Shown: positions 1-9,121 of the stretch, piece after piece
Position numbering within the stretch: position 1 is the first letter of the stretch
How the letters are laid out: each line of letters begins with the position of its first letter
Origin: Prolixibacteraceae bacterium
GTDB lineage: Bacteria; Bacteroidota; Bacteroidia; Bacteroidales; Prolixibacteraceae
Length of the DNA stretch: 64,000 nucleotides
NCBI GenBank assembly: GCA_019459525.1
Contig: JAIBEY010000049.1
Location: 16,861-80,860 of the forward strand
Reading direction: 5' to 3'
Made by a program: the position numbers and the translations under genes
Notes under the pieces: generated by a model
What the model saw: the letters and a program-made list of their open reading frames with translations, nothing else
What the model was told of the DNA's origin: nothing
The model's database searches: none

Positions 1-288
1 CCATTGGCTGATGCGGTAAGTAAAGGAGAATTTGATAAAGGCATTACGCTGTGCGGCAGTGGAAATGGTATAAATATGACTGCCAACAAACACCAGGGAA
101 TTCGTTCGGCTATTTGCTGGATGCCTGAAATTGCCATGCTGGCCAGGTTGCATAACGATGCCAATGTTTGCGCACTTCCGGCACGGTATATAACTGACGA
201 ACAAGCGATTGAAATAGTAAACGTATTTTTGACTACCGATTTTGAGGGTGGTCGTCACATCAACAGGATAAACAAGATACCTTGTTAA
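1..288 (+). CDS. rpiB: Ribose 5-phosphate isomerase B, C-terminal part
   Basis: Interconverts ribose 5-phosphate and ribulose 5-phosphate in the cytoplasmic pentose phosphate pathway. The frame is open from base 1 (proline codon, then LADAV), so the true start lies upstream of the window. Recognised from the RpiB signature GITLCGSGNGINMTANKHQG, which carries the active-site cysteine and phosphate-binding glycines, followed by the conserved RLHNDANV and LPARYI segments. About 96 C-terminal residues are present out of roughly 145 usual for the family. The stop is separated by one base from the following lutB-like start, so the two are probably co-transcribed. Confidence 0.93.
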   Translation, partial: PLADAVSKGEFDKGITLCGSGNGINMTANKHQGIRSAICWMPEIAMLARLHNDANVCALPARYITDEQAIEIVNVFLTTDFEGGRHINRINKIPC

Positions 289-289
289 A

Positions 290-1660
290 ATGTCGGAACA
301 GAAAAAGCTATTCTTAAAAAAATCTGAAGAGATTGCTTTCGACTTAAAACATCGGGCAACAATTAAATTTAACATCGCAAAATACGATGCTGCGGTTGAC
401 CGTGGTATGAAAAGATATTCGAATCTGGACTTGGCAAAATCCCGAGCTTCGTTTGTTAAGTCACAGGCCATTAATCATTTGTACGATTATTTACTTCAAT
501 TTGAAAAAACTATAACTGCGAACGGGGCTTCGGTGGTTTGGGCTGAGAATACGGATGAAGCCATTGCCGAAGTCAAAAAAATACTGATTGAAAATCATTC
601 AAAAACAGTAGTCAAAAGCAAGTCGATGACTACTGAAGAAATTGAACTGAACCATCATCTGGAAGAAATTGGCGTAGAATCGCTTGAAACCGATTTGGGC
701 GAATACATTGTACAACTGGCTGGCGAGAAACCGTACCACATCGTTACGCCGTGTATGCACAAATCAAGGCACGATATTGCCGAGCTTTTCACCGAAAAAT
801 TCAATACGCCCGAAGGTAGTGCACCCGAATTCCTGACTGCTTTTGTCAGGCAAAAACTGCGCGAAAAGTTTACTACTGCTGATGTGGGAATTACCGGCGC
901 TAATTTTTTGGTGGCCGATGTCGGCGGAATTTGTCTGACCGAAAATGAAGGAAACGCCTTGATGTCGGTTTCCTTTCCAAAAATTCACATTGTGATTGCC
1001 GGAATAGAAAAAGTGATTCCCCGGATGCAGGATTTAGGCCTGATGTGGCCGATTTTGGCTGCGCATGGAACCGGACAGCAGATTTCGGTTTACAACTCGC
1101 TGATAACCGGCCCCAAAAAGCATGGGGAAACCGATGGACCGGAGAAAATGATAGTGATTTTGCTTGATAACAAACGAACCGATCTTTATAGTAACGACGA
1201 TCAGTACGAAGCCTTGAAGTGCATCCGATGCGGGGCTTGCCTCAATGCTTGTCCGATTTACAAAAATGTTGGTGGCTATACTTACGATGCCACTTACAGC
1301 GGACCAATTGGCTCGGTAATTACACCATTTTTCAAAGGATTAAAAGAATACAACCATCTTAGTTCAGCTTGTTCGGTTTGTGGAAAATGTACCGAAGTTT
1401 GTCCGGTAAAGATTCCGCTTCACCACATGTTGCTGATTAACCGGCGCGATGCGGTTAGGGCCGGAACGGGTGGATTTATTTGGAATTCAGGCATGAAAGG
1501 ATATGAATTTGCATTTTCGAAACGGAGCAGACTAGATTTGCTGGGAGGAAAAACAAAAAATACTTTTGCTTTGTTAGGAGCTAATGCTTTGGGAGCGAAC
1601 AAACAAATCCCCAAACTGGCCGATCAATCATTCAGCAAACAATGGACTAATAAAAAATAA
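290..1660 (+). CDS. lutB: LutB/YkgF-family iron-sulfur protein
   Basis: Member of the LutB family, whose characterised relatives oxidise L-lactate in a LutABC complex. The 456-residue protein has an N-terminal LUD-type domain and two ferredoxin-like [4Fe-4S] motifs: CIRCGACLNACP at about residue 311 and CSVCGKCTEVCP at about residue 361. A C-terminal tail follows the clusters, as in LutB. The ATG is one base after rpiB. No lutA or lutC is seen on either side inside the window, which is unusual; they may be elsewhere, or the protein may serve a different electron-transfer job. An Rrf2 regulator follows by five bases, which fits control by an Fe-S or redox sensor. Confidence 0.85.
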   Translation: MSEQKKLFLKKSEEIAFDLKHRATIKFNIAKYDAAVDRGMKRYSNLDLAKSRASFVKSQAINHLYDYLLQFEKTITANGASVVWAENTDEAIAEVKKILIENHSKTVVKSKSMTTEEIELNHHLEEIGVESLETDLGEYIVQLAGEKPYHIVTPCMHKSRHDIAELFTEKFNTPEGSAPEFLTAFVRQKLREKFTTADVGITGANFLVADVGGICLTENEGNALMSVSFPKIHIVIAGIEKVIPRMQDLGLMWPILAAHGTGQQISVYNSLITGPKKHGETDGPEKMIVILLDNKRTDLYSNDDQYEALKCIRCGACLNACPIYKNVGGYTYDATYSGPIGSVITPFFKGLKEYNHLSSACSVCGKCTEVCPVKIPLHHMLLINRRDAVRAGTGGFIWNSGMKGYEFAFSKRSRLDLLGGKTKNTFALLGANALGANKQIPKLADQSFSKQWTNKK

Positions 1661-1665
1661 AACCT

Positions 1666-2109
1666 ATGCTTTCCAATACGTGCAAATATGCTGTAAGAGC
1701 GCTGATTTACCTCGGAAAATACTCGGAAGACGGGACTAAAATCGGCATCAAAAAAATTGCTTCCGATCTGATGATCCCCACTCCTTTTTTAGGGAAAATC
1801 CTTCAGAATCTGGTGAAACAAAAAATATTGGTTTCCACCAAGGGACCAAACGGAGGATTCGGACTTGGTAAAAAGACAAGCGAAATATCGCTTTACGAAA
1901 TCGTTCGTATTGTGGATGGCGAAGATTTTTTTAAAAACTGCCTGATAGGACTTCAACCCTGTTCAACGCACGAGCAAAATGAAAAACCTTGTCCGGTGCA
2001 TTCACGTTTCGGACCTATCCGTGCACAATTGTACCAGTTTTACCAGGAAACTACCATTGCCGGAATTTTGGGCGATATGACTGGTTTTGAGGATCTGGTA
2101 AAGTTGTAA
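1666..2109 (+). CDS. Rrf2-family transcriptional regulator
   Basis: A 147-residue winged-helix regulator. The N terminus (MLSNTCKYAVRALIYLG) and the wing segment TKGPNGGFGLGK are typical of Rrf2/IscR/NsrR. Three cysteines sit in the usual cluster-binding region (NCLIGLQPC then KPCPVH, about residues 91-111), so an Fe-S cluster that senses iron, NO or redox state is likely but not proven. It lies five bases after the lutB-like gene and probably regulates that operon or respiratory genes elsewhere. The known Rrf2 subfamilies cannot be told apart from sequence reading alone. Confidence 0.88.
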   Translation: MLSNTCKYAVRALIYLGKYSEDGTKIGIKKIASDLMIPTPFLGKILQNLVKQKILVSTKGPNGGFGLGKKTSEISLYEIVRIVDGEDFFKNCLIGLQPCSTHEQNEKPCPVHSRFGPIRAQLYQFYQETTIAGILGDMTGFEDLVKL

Positions 2110-2171
2110 ATACCCGGCTAAATCAGCTTTTTAAACAGTAATTCAATCTTTTAGTTAATCAGTCAATTCAA

Positions 2172-3308
2172 ATGGCCGGAATTTATATTCACATTCCTTT
2201 TTGCCGGAAACGTTGTCATTATTGCGATTTTTTTAAATCAACTGATTTTAGCCAGAAATCGCGTTTGCTTGCCGGACTGAAAAAGGAATTGGAAAGCCGG
2301 GCATTCGAGTTGGCTTCCGACGAAATTGATACCATTTATTTGGGTGGAGGAACTCCTTCGGTATTGCTGATTGATGAGCTAAAGGATCTCTTAGCCACAA
2401 TCAATCAGAACTATACGGTTTCAGGAGATGCTGAAATTACGATGGAGGCTAATCCTGATGATTTGAGTCAGGCTATTCTTTCTGCCATCCGTGAAGTTGG
2501 TTTCAACAGGTTGAGCATGGGAGTCCAGTCTTTCGCCGAATCGGATCTGAAACTGATGAATCGGCGGCATGGCGTGATGCAGGCTGTTCAATCGGTAAAA
2601 TGGGCCAAACGAGCTGGATTTTCAAACATCAGCATCGATCTGATTTACGGGTTGCCCAATCAGACTATGGAAGAGTGGGAGCGTAACGTGCGCATTGCGG
2701 TTGAACTGGACGTACAACACATTTCGGCCTACAACCTCACGTACCACGAAGGGACTGTTTTTTACGACCAGCTCAAAAAAGGTGTCCTGAAAGAATTACC
2801 CGACGAGCTTAGTCTTCAGCAATTTGAGTTACTCATCAAAATATTGGGGGAAGCCGGATTTGAGCATTATGAAATCTCCAATTTCAGCAAACCCGGTTTT
2901 TATTCCAAACACAATTCGTCGTACTGGAAAAGCAAAAAATACCTCGGTATCGGCCCTTCGGCTCATTCGTTTGATCTGAACTCCCGCCGCTGGAATGTAT
3001 CTTCCATTGGAAAATACCTGCAAGGTTTGGAAAACAACGAATCCTACAGCGAAGCCGAAATCCTGACCGAACAAGACAATTACAACGACTACATTATTAC
3101 CGGTTTAAGAACGGTTTGGGGCGTTTCAGAGGAATTCGTCAGAGCTGAATTTTCTGCCCGGTATCTCATTCATTTTCAGAAAATAAAGGATAAATACATG
3201 CAATCCGGACATTTGATTTTTTCGCCGGAAAAGATCAGGCTTAATCGGGAAGGATTGTTTATTTCAGACCAAATTATGGCTGATTTTATGGTAGTTGAAT
3301 CCTGCTAA
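2172..3308 (+). CDS. hemW: Radical SAM heme chaperone HemW
   Basis: 378-residue radical SAM protein of the HemN-like/HemW family, which binds heme and delivers it to respiratory enzymes rather than oxidising coproporphyrinogen. The CRKRCHYCDF motif near residue 10 supplies the three cysteines for the [4Fe-4S] cluster; GGGTPS and the GIGPSAHS segment are family landmarks. Length matches HemW (about 380) and not HemN (about 450). Starts 62 bases after the Rrf2 gene and may share its transcript. Older annotations often call this family coproporphyrinogen III oxidase, which is probably wrong for this short form. Confidence 0.9.
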   Translation: MAGIYIHIPFCRKRCHYCDFFKSTDFSQKSRLLAGLKKELESRAFELASDEIDTIYLGGGTPSVLLIDELKDLLATINQNYTVSGDAEITMEANPDDLSQAILSAIREVGFNRLSMGVQSFAESDLKLMNRRHGVMQAVQSVKWAKRAGFSNISIDLIYGLPNQTMEEWERNVRIAVELDVQHISAYNLTYHEGTVFYDQLKKGVLKELPDELSLQQFELLIKILGEAGFEHYEISNFSKPGFYSKHNSSYWKSKKYLGIGPSAHSFDLNSRRWNVSSIGKYLQGLENNESYSEAEILTEQDNYNDYIITGLRTVWGVSEEFVRAEFSARYLIHFQKIKDKYMQSGHLIFSPEKIRLNREGLFISDQIMADFMVVESC

Positions 3309-3389
3309 ATATTGTTAATACAAAATTTTAATGTATCTCAGTCAAGCTATAAATCCATATCTTAGCAGCTTGAAAAAATTTAAAGTAAA

Positions 3390-3824
3390 ATGATCGTAAA
3401 AATTGTCAATCAATCCAATAATCCATTACCCGAATACAGTACAGTGCATTCAGCCGGGATGGATCTTCGCGCCAATCTGGTTGAACCCATTGTGTTAAAA
3501 CCGCTCGAAAGGGTGCTTGTTCCAACGGGTTTATTTATTGAATTACCTGTGGGTTTCGAAGCCCAGATTCGCCCCAGAAGTGGATTGGCCCTAAAGAAAG
3601 GAATTACTGTATTAAATTCTCCGGGAACCATTGATGCCGATTATCGGGGCGAAGTGGGCATTATCCTGATCAATCTTTCTGCTGAAGAATTTGTAATCGA
3701 ACACGGGGAGCGCATTTGCCAGATGGTAATTGCCAAACACGAACACATTGGCTGGGAACAGGTTGAAATATTGGAAGAAACGGTACGTGGGGCTGGTGGG
3801 TTTGGACATACCGGTAAAAAGTAA
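3390..3824 (+). CDS. dut: Deoxyuridine 5'-triphosphate nucleotidohydrolase (dUTPase)
   Basis: Trimeric dUTPase that hydrolyses dUTP to dUMP and pyrophosphate, keeping uracil out of DNA and feeding dTMP synthesis. All five conserved motifs are visible in 144 residues: AGMDLRAN (1), [11 protein letters not shown] (2), [10 protein letters not shown] (3), [10 protein letters not shown] (4) and the flexible C-terminal [10 protein letters not shown] (5). It is the first gene of a compact block followed by TPR, DUF4292 and EnvC-like genes with gaps of only 2-5 bases, an arrangement common in Bacteroidota. Confidence 0.96.
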   Translation: MIVKIVNQSNNPLPEYSTVHSAGMDLRANLVEPIVLKPLERVLVPTGLFIELPVGFEAQIRPRSGLALKKGITVLNSPGTIDADYRGEVGIILINLSAEEFVIEHGERICQMVIAKHEHIGWEQVEILEETVRGAGGFGHTGKK

Positions 3825-3829
3825 AACGA

Positions 3830-5584
3830 ATGAAAAACAGATATCTAGCATACATCGCAGTTGTTTCAATCCTGGCATCATCGTGCGGAACAACCCAAAA
3901 ACAGGTTACCTCTACCGTTCAGGCTAAACCAGAGGTGGAGGAATTGAATATTTCGGAAGACGATAAAAATGAATTCGAATACACGTTTATCGAAGGATTA
4001 AAACAGAAAATGATTGGAAATCAGCAGGCAGCAATTACACTGTTTTCAAAATGCCTGGAGATTAATCCCAACTCATCGTCTGCCATGTTCGAACTGGCTA
4101 AAATACACAGTGGGAATGGCGACCAGACCAGTTCGTCGCTTTTGCTCGAAAAAGCCATCAATATCGATCCGCAAAACAAATGGTATAAAGTGTTGCTTGC
4201 CCAGATTTATCAGCAAGGAAAACAGTATAAAAAAGCAGCCGATTTGTATCAGCAACTTTATGCACTTGATTCCGAAAACCTGGAATACTTGTACATGAAT
4301 GCCGCCCTGCTTTCGTCTGCCGAGAAATTCGATCAGGCCATTGTTGTTTACAATGAATTGGAGAAAAAGATTGGGATAAACGACCAGATTTCGGTAGAAA
4401 AACAGCAGATTTATCAGGCTGCCGGAAAGAAGAAAGAAGCGCAGGCCGAACTTCAGAAACTCATTGATTATAATCCGAAAGAACCACGTTATTATGGTTT
4501 GATGGCCGATTATTATCTTTCTGAAAAAGACGAGGTAAATGCGCTTAAATACTACCTCAAAATCCTGGAAATCGAACCCGATAACGGTTTTGTTTTGTTT
4601 TCGCTCACTTCGTTTTACCGCCAGAAAGAAGATAAGGAAAAAGCGTGGGAATATATCCGCAAAGGGTTTCAGAATAAATTGGCCGATGTGGAAACCAAAA
4701 TTCAGTATTACCTGATGATGACGGCTGAAGAAAAGCCTTTTTTTACTGAAGATCAGGTAAATGAATTGGTTCAGACACTGATCAAAACGAATGGTGATGA
4801 TTACCGTGTTTATACCGTTTATGCCGAATACCTGATCAGTAAAGGCAAATTGGAAGAAGCCCGCGACCAACTCCGGAAAGTGTTGGAAACCCAGAAAGAC
4901 AATTACATGATTTGGGAGCGTATGCTTTTGATCAGTAATGATTTGCTCGACTTTAAAAGCATTTATACCGATGCTGAAAAAGCGATTGAGCTCTTCCCAA
5001 ATCAGCCGGTTCTTTACGGATTGAGAGCGGTGGCCTGTCTGCAACTCGAAAAATATACCGAGGCTTTGGACATACTGAAAGAAGGAGATGCCTACCTGTT
5101 GGATAATAAACTAATGAAAGTTCAGTTTGAATTATACCGGGCAGAGGCCAATTACAAATTGGGTAGGGTAGAAGATGCCTTTAAAGCCTTTGATGCAGTG
5201 ATTAGCATTGACCCTGAAAATTGGCTGGCGATGAATAATTACGCCTACTATCTTTCGGTAAGGAACGAAAACCTGGAGAAGGCCGAGCAGTTAAGCGGAA
5301 AAGCAGTTCGTGCCAACCCGGATAATTCGACCTATCTGGATACTTATGCCTGGGTTTTATTTATGCGAAAAGATTATTCGTTAGCCAAGTTTTATATGGA
5401 AACTGCCATAAAAAATGGTGGCGATAAAAACGGAGTTATTGTTGAACACTACGGTGATATTCTTTTTATGCTCGGCCAGAAAGACAAGGCCATGGAACAA
5501 TGGAAAAAAGCTGAGGAAACAGGCGACTTTTCTGAATTTCTAAGCGAAAAAATTAAACAGGGGCGGTACCTCGATAAAAAATAG
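3830..5584 (+). CDS. TPR-repeat lipoprotein
   Basis: 584-residue tetratricopeptide-repeat protein. The N terminus has a lipoprotein signal ending in LASSCG, so cysteine 20 is probably acylated and the protein held at the outer or inner membrane facing the periplasm. TPR-type units with recurrent A..Y, N/P turns fill the rest, including repeats around residues 55-180 and 430-560. No enzymatic motif is seen; the likely role is as a scaffold. Its gene starts five bases after dut and ends three bases before a DUF4292 gene, which suggests a shared envelope role with that protein and the EnvC-like protein. Confidence 0.85.
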   Translation: MKNRYLAYIAVVSILASSCGTTQKQVTSTVQAKPEVEELNISEDDKNEFEYTFIEGLKQKMIGNQQAAITLFSKCLEINPNSSSAMFELAKIHSGNGDQTSSSLLLEKAINIDPQNKWYKVLLAQIYQQGKQYKKAADLYQQLYALDSENLEYLYMNAALLSSAEKFDQAIVVYNELEKKIGINDQISVEKQQIYQAAGKKKEAQAELQKLIDYNPKEPRYYGLMADYYLSEKDEVNALKYYLKILEIEPDNGFVLFSLTSFYRQKEDKEKAWEYIRKGFQNKLADVETKIQYYLMMTAEEKPFFTEDQVNELVQTLIKTNGDDYRVYTVYAEYLISKGKLEEARDQLRKVLETQKDNYMIWERMLLISNDLLDFKSIYTDAEKAIELFPNQPVLYGLRAVACLQLEKYTEALDILKEGDAYLLDNKLMKVQFELYRAEANYKLGRVEDAFKAFDAVISIDPENWLAMNNYAYYLSVRNENLEKAEQLSGKAVRANPDNSTYLDTYAWVLFMRKDYSLAKFYMETAIKNGGDKNGVIVEHYGDILFMLGQKDKAMEQWKKAEETGDFSEFLSEKIKQGRYLDKK

Positions 5585-5587
5585 GAA

Positions 5588-6478
5588 GTGAAACGAACAG
5601 GCTCTTTAAAATATTCGGTTTTTGTATGGGTTGGCGCACTGGTGCTGGGCTTATCGTCGTGTAAAACAACGCGGGTTGTCACTACTACCTCCACGGCAAA
5701 ACCAATCAGCACGAATAAACTGATCAGGAACATCGAAAACAATGCCTTCGATTACAGGCATCTGGCTATAAAAAAAATAAACTGTCAGTTCGACAACGGC
5801 AAAACAAAAACATCGTTTAAAGCCAGCATCCTGGCCGAAAAAGATAAGCGGATTACCGTAATGCTGACCAAATTAAACATTCCGGTTGGCCGCCTTTGGC
5901 TCACTCCGGATAGCGTAAAATTTATCAACTACATCGAAAAGAATTATTTTCTTGATGATTACAGTTACCTGAGTTCATGGCTCGATATGGATCTTGATTT
6001 TGAAACCGTCCATTCCATTATTTCCAACAATATTTTTGCTTTACGCGACGAAAAAAACAATAAAGACGAGTTGGATTATGAAGCCAGGATAGATTCCGGA
6101 ATGTATGTGCTGGAGTCGGTAAAAAAGCTGAAGTCACCACGAAGAAACCAGCGGGAAGTGCAACGGAAACCAGCCCGGAAATCGTCAAAAATGCTTCCGG
6201 ATACCCCAGTTCGTCAATTGATTTACGTCGATCCGGAAACTTTTAAACTCCGGAAAATAAAAATGGAAGATTCGGTAAATTCGAGGAATCTGAATATCGA
6301 TTTTTCAGACTTTACGCCCGTTGAGAAACAATTGTACCCGGGCGAAATTTTCCTGAATTTTATTAATCCGGAGAGTAATATACAAATCAGGGTTAAGTTA
6401 GCCGGTTTTTCGATGGATGCTGAAAATGAGGTTCGGTTTAAAGTACCCGAAAAATACACCCTGATAAATACCAAATAG
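5588..6478 (+). CDS. DUF4292 family lipoprotein
   Basis: 296-residue predicted lipoprotein starting at GTG; the signal peptide ends LGLSSCKTT with the acylated cysteine at about residue 25. The remaining sequence is beta-rich and fits the DUF4292 family, a LolA/LolB-like fold known only by context. A basic stretch (RRNQREVQRKPARKSSK) lies near residues 180-200. Tightly packed between the TPR lipoprotein and the EnvC-like gene, so a joint role in outer-membrane or cell-wall assembly is inferred. The GTG start is chosen because the signal peptide begins immediately and no ATG gives a complete one. Confidence 0.82.
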   Translation: MKRTGSLKYSVFVWVGALVLGLSSCKTTRVVTTTSTAKPISTNKLIRNIENNAFDYRHLAIKKINCQFDNGKTKTSFKASILAEKDKRITVMLTKLNIPVGRLWLTPDSVKFINYIEKNYFLDDYSYLSSWLDMDLDFETVHSIISNNIFALRDEKNNKDELDYEARIDSGMYVLESVKKLKSPRRNQREVQRKPARKSSKMLPDTPVRQLIYVDPETFKLRKIKMEDSVNSRNLNIDFSDFTPVEKQLYPGEIFLNFINPESNIQIRVKLAGFSMDAENEVRFKVPEKYTLINTK

Positions 6479-6479
6479 C

Positions 6480-7682
6480 ATGAAGTTTTATCTGCTGCTT
6501 TCGGGATTACTATTTTTTACGCTTCTGGTTGATGGTCAGTCGCTTGACGAATTACGCAAAAAGAAAGCAAAAACCAACGAGCAGATTAAATATACCACAC
6601 GACTGCTCGAAGAAGCCAAAAAAAACGAAAAACAGACCCTGAACAAATACAAAATTCTGGACAAACAAATAGAATTGCGTACCAGTTTAATTACCGGAAT
6701 TAATTCGGAAGTGGGAGTTTTGGGCGAATTTATTGATCAGAATGCATGGCTGGTTAGTTCTTTAAATGCCGATTTGGAAGAATTGAAAAGGGAATATGCC
6801 GCCATGATTGTATTTGCGCAGAAAAATAAGACCAACTACAGCAAGGTGTTGTTTATCCTTTCGTCCAATAGTTTCAACCAGGCTTACAAACGAATAATAT
6901 ACCTGAAACAATATACCGAATACCGAAAAAGACAGGCCGAACTGATTCAGTGGATCCGCGATCTGATTCAGGTTAAAGTTGTTCGTTTGCAGGAACAGCG
7001 GACGCAAAAAGAAACGTTGCTGCAATCGAAAAAGAAGGAAGCCGATCAGTTAACCAAGGAAAAAAAGGAACAGGGAGTTTTCCTGACGACCCTACAGCAG
7101 AAGCAAAAAGAATTTGAAAAGAAGCTGAAAGAACAACAACGTATTGATGCACAACTGAGCCGGGAAATCCAGAGAATAATAGAGGAAGAAGTAAAAAAAG
7201 CTCAGGAAAAAGCGAAAAAAACCGGGAAAGCCGCTCCGGATATGACTCCGGAAGAACGGATTATTTCAGCCAATTTTGAACAAAACAGGCGACGTTTGCC
7301 CTGGCCGGTTGAACGCGGAGTAATTACCGATCATTTTGGGGTTCATCAACATCCGGTACTGAAAAATATTCAGGTTAAAAACAACGGGGTTGATATTTCG
7401 ACCGTACAGGGGGCAAAAGCCCGTGCAGTATTTGGCGGCGAAGTGAGCCGGGTATTTGTTGTTTCGGGAGGCAATTATGCGGTAATTATTCGCCACGGTA
7501 AATTCCTCACCGTGTATTCTAATTTAGTCGATGTACTGGTTAAATCGGGCGATAAGGTTTCGATAAAACAAACGATTGGCACAATTGGTACCGATACCGA
7601 GGACGACAATAAAACAGTCCTTAAATTCCAGATTTGGAAAGAAAATGTGAAAATGAATCCGGAAGAGTGGATTGCGAGGTAA
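6480..7682 (+). CDS. EnvC-like murein hydrolase activator (degenerate LytM/M23)
   Basis: 400 residues: a Sec signal peptide, a long coiled coil (about residues 20-250) and a C-terminal LytM/peptidase M23 domain (about 275-400). The catalytic zinc ligands are not conserved. The first His-x3-Asp position reads NNGVDI (Asn in place of His), the HxH motif reads YSNL where active enzymes have YxHL, and the last strand reads KFQIW. This is the pattern of EnvC/NlpD-type activators, which switch on amidases rather than cut peptidoglycan. It starts one base after DUF4292, and a strong hairpin terminator follows it. Confidence 0.85.
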   Translation: MKFYLLLSGLLFFTLLVDGQSLDELRKKKAKTNEQIKYTTRLLEEAKKNEKQTLNKYKILDKQIELRTSLITGINSEVGVLGEFIDQNAWLVSSLNADLEELKREYAAMIVFAQKNKTNYSKVLFILSSNSFNQAYKRIIYLKQYTEYRKRQAELIQWIRDLIQVKVVRLQEQRTQKETLLQSKKKEADQLTKEKKEQGVFLTTLQQKQKEFEKKLKEQQRIDAQLSREIQRIIEEEVKKAQEKAKKTGKAAPDMTPEERIISANFEQNRRRLPWPVERGVITDHFGVHQHPVLKNIQVKNNGVDISTVQGAKARAVFGGEVSRVFVVSGGNYAVIIRHGKFLTVYSNLVDVLVKSGDKVSIKQTIGTIGTDTEDDNKTVLKFQIWKENVKMNPEEWIAR

Positions 7683-7703
7683 GTGCAAGTTTGCCCGAAA
7701 AGG

Positions 7704-7738
7704 AAAGAGGTCGTTTCATCAGCAGAAACGACCTCTTT
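7704..7738. terminator. Bidirectional hairpin terminator
   Basis: Perfect 14-bp inverted repeat (AAAGAGGTCGTTTC / GAAACGACCTCTTT) with a 7-nt loop between the convergent EnvC-like and crp/fnr genes. A-rich and T-rich flanks let it work in both directions. Confidence 0.85.
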
Positions 7739-7761
7739 TGTATTTTATTGACGGATTAACA

Positions 7762-8466
7762 TCAGAGCAGATTCGCTACTTTGGTTAGCCCCGGAACATT
7801 AATAAATTTAATTTTTCTTCCCTGTAAATCAATCAGTTGATCTTGTTTAAACTCAGAAAGTAAACGAATCACGCTTTCGGTTGCCGTACCAACCATGTTG
7901 GCCAGTTCTTCGCGGGTTAGCGAAATCTGCAAGGTATTGGTATTGTCGAGTTCGAAATTTTCTTTCAGGAGCAACAGAATTTCGGCCAGTCGTTCGCGAA
8001 CGGTTTTCTGGGCAATGTCGGTAATGTAATCGTTGGCTTCGCGCAGTTCTTTACAAACAATCTGGAGCATGTGGTGCGAAAATTGCCAGTTGTTCTGGAT
8101 CAGGTACAAAAGTGTTTGGTAGGGAATATGGCTCAGCACCGATTCTTCAATGACTTTAGCCGTGGTACAAGCCAGTTCCTGGCTTAACAGCGAACGGTAC
8201 GCGATAATATCGCCCTTTTTGGCAAAGCGGATGATTTGCTCCTTGCCGTCGATCCCAGTTTTAAAGATTTTAACGATACCACGCGTAACACAGTAAAAAC
8301 CGGTTAACCGGCTTCCTTCCCGGTAAATGATGCTTCCTTTTTTATACAGTGAACAGGTTTTATCATAATTGAGCTGGGCAATTTCCTGCTCATTCAGTTT
8401 CTTAAATAATTGAAATCCGCTCAGATCGCAATCTTCATCTCCCGGTCGTTTAATTGAACTTCTCAT
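7762..8466 (-). CDS. Crp/Fnr-family transcriptional regulator
   Basis: 234-residue regulator with an N-terminal cyclic-nucleotide-binding-like beta-roll (about residues 20-135) and a C-terminal helix-turn-helix (about 170-220, LTREELANMVGTATESVIR). Cysteine 13 and cysteine 38 are isolated and do not form the four-cysteine set of oxygen-sensing FNR. The effector therefore cannot be assigned. It is transcribed away from the osmC-like gene across a 149-bp intergenic region and sits among stress genes (OsmC, YceI, pirin), so a role in redox or stress response is inferred. Confidence 0.88.
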   Translation of the reverse strand: MRSSIKRPGDEDCDLSGFQLFKKLNEQEIAQLNYDKTCSLYKKGSIIYREGSRLTGFYCVTRGIVKIFKTGIDGKEQIIRFAKKGDIIAYRSLLSQELACTTAKVIEESVLSHIPYQTLLYLIQNNWQFSHHMLQIVCKELREANDYITDIAQKTVRERLAEILLLLKENFELDNTNTLQISLTREELANMVGTATESVIRLLSEFKQDQLIDLQGRKIKFINVPGLTKVANLL

Positions 8467-8615
8467 CGGGTTATATTGTTTGTTAAAAGATTAAACAAAA
8501 ATAAGAGTTAAAAAAGACATCTGTGTTTTTCAAAAACAGACCAACATTTAATTCATAAAATCAAGCGTAAAATTAGAACTATTATTCGATTTGCAATATT
8601 GTATAAAAATCTGAT

Positions 8616-9032
8616 ATGAAACATGTACTTGACTTGGCCTGGAAACAAAATCTGGCTTTTGAGTGTGATATGGATGGGCATCATGTGGTTATTGACGCAT
8701 CAAAAGAGGGTGGGGGCGACGATTTGGGGCCACGTCCAAAGAAGTTGATGCTAACAGCTTTAGCTGGTTGCACGGGCATTGATGTGATTATGATCCTGAA
8801 GAAAATGAAAGTTGAACCAGAGGCTTTCCATGTAATTGTTGAAGGCGATTTGACCGAGGAACACCCGATGCGCTACCATACCATGAAAGTAATTTACCAG
8901 TTTAAAGGGAAAGATTTGCCTTACGATAAATTGGAGAAAGCAGTAAAACTGTCGGAAGAGAAATACTGCGGAGTTTCGGCAGCCTATCGTTTGGCTATGG
9001 ATCTTTCGGTGGAAATTCGGGTAATTGAATAA
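8616..9032 (+). CDS. OsmC-family peroxiredoxin-like protein
   Basis: 138-residue OsmC/YhfA-type protein. Members of this family reduce organic hydroperoxides using two cysteines. The first is in LTALAGCTGIDV (about residue 51) and the second in EKYCGVSAAYR (about residue 118), both at the family positions, so thiol peroxidase activity is plausible. Divergent from crp/fnr; the AraC gene follows by 89 bases on the same strand. Confidence 0.88.
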   Translation: MKHVLDLAWKQNLAFECDMDGHHVVIDASKEGGGDDLGPRPKKLMLTALAGCTGIDVIMILKKMKVEPEAFHVIVEGDLTEEHPMRYHTMKVIYQFKGKDLPYDKLEKAVKLSEEKYCGVSAAYRLAMDLSVEIRVIE

Positions 9033-9121
9033 AAATACGAGTTGGAGTGCTTGAGATGCGGTTGGAAAGTGGTACATTAAGCGCATCCAATTGCTTTCAT
9101 TAGCATAAAAGAAATACATAG

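Noticed and set aside
4073..5044. 323-codon - strand frame opposite the TPR gene
   Set aside because: Antisense shadow of a clear TPR lipoprotein; low-complexity translation rich in Phe/Ile/Gln.
6480..7682. Active M23 endopeptidase
   Set aside because: Zinc-binding His residues are replaced (NNGVDI, YSNL), so activator rather than enzyme.
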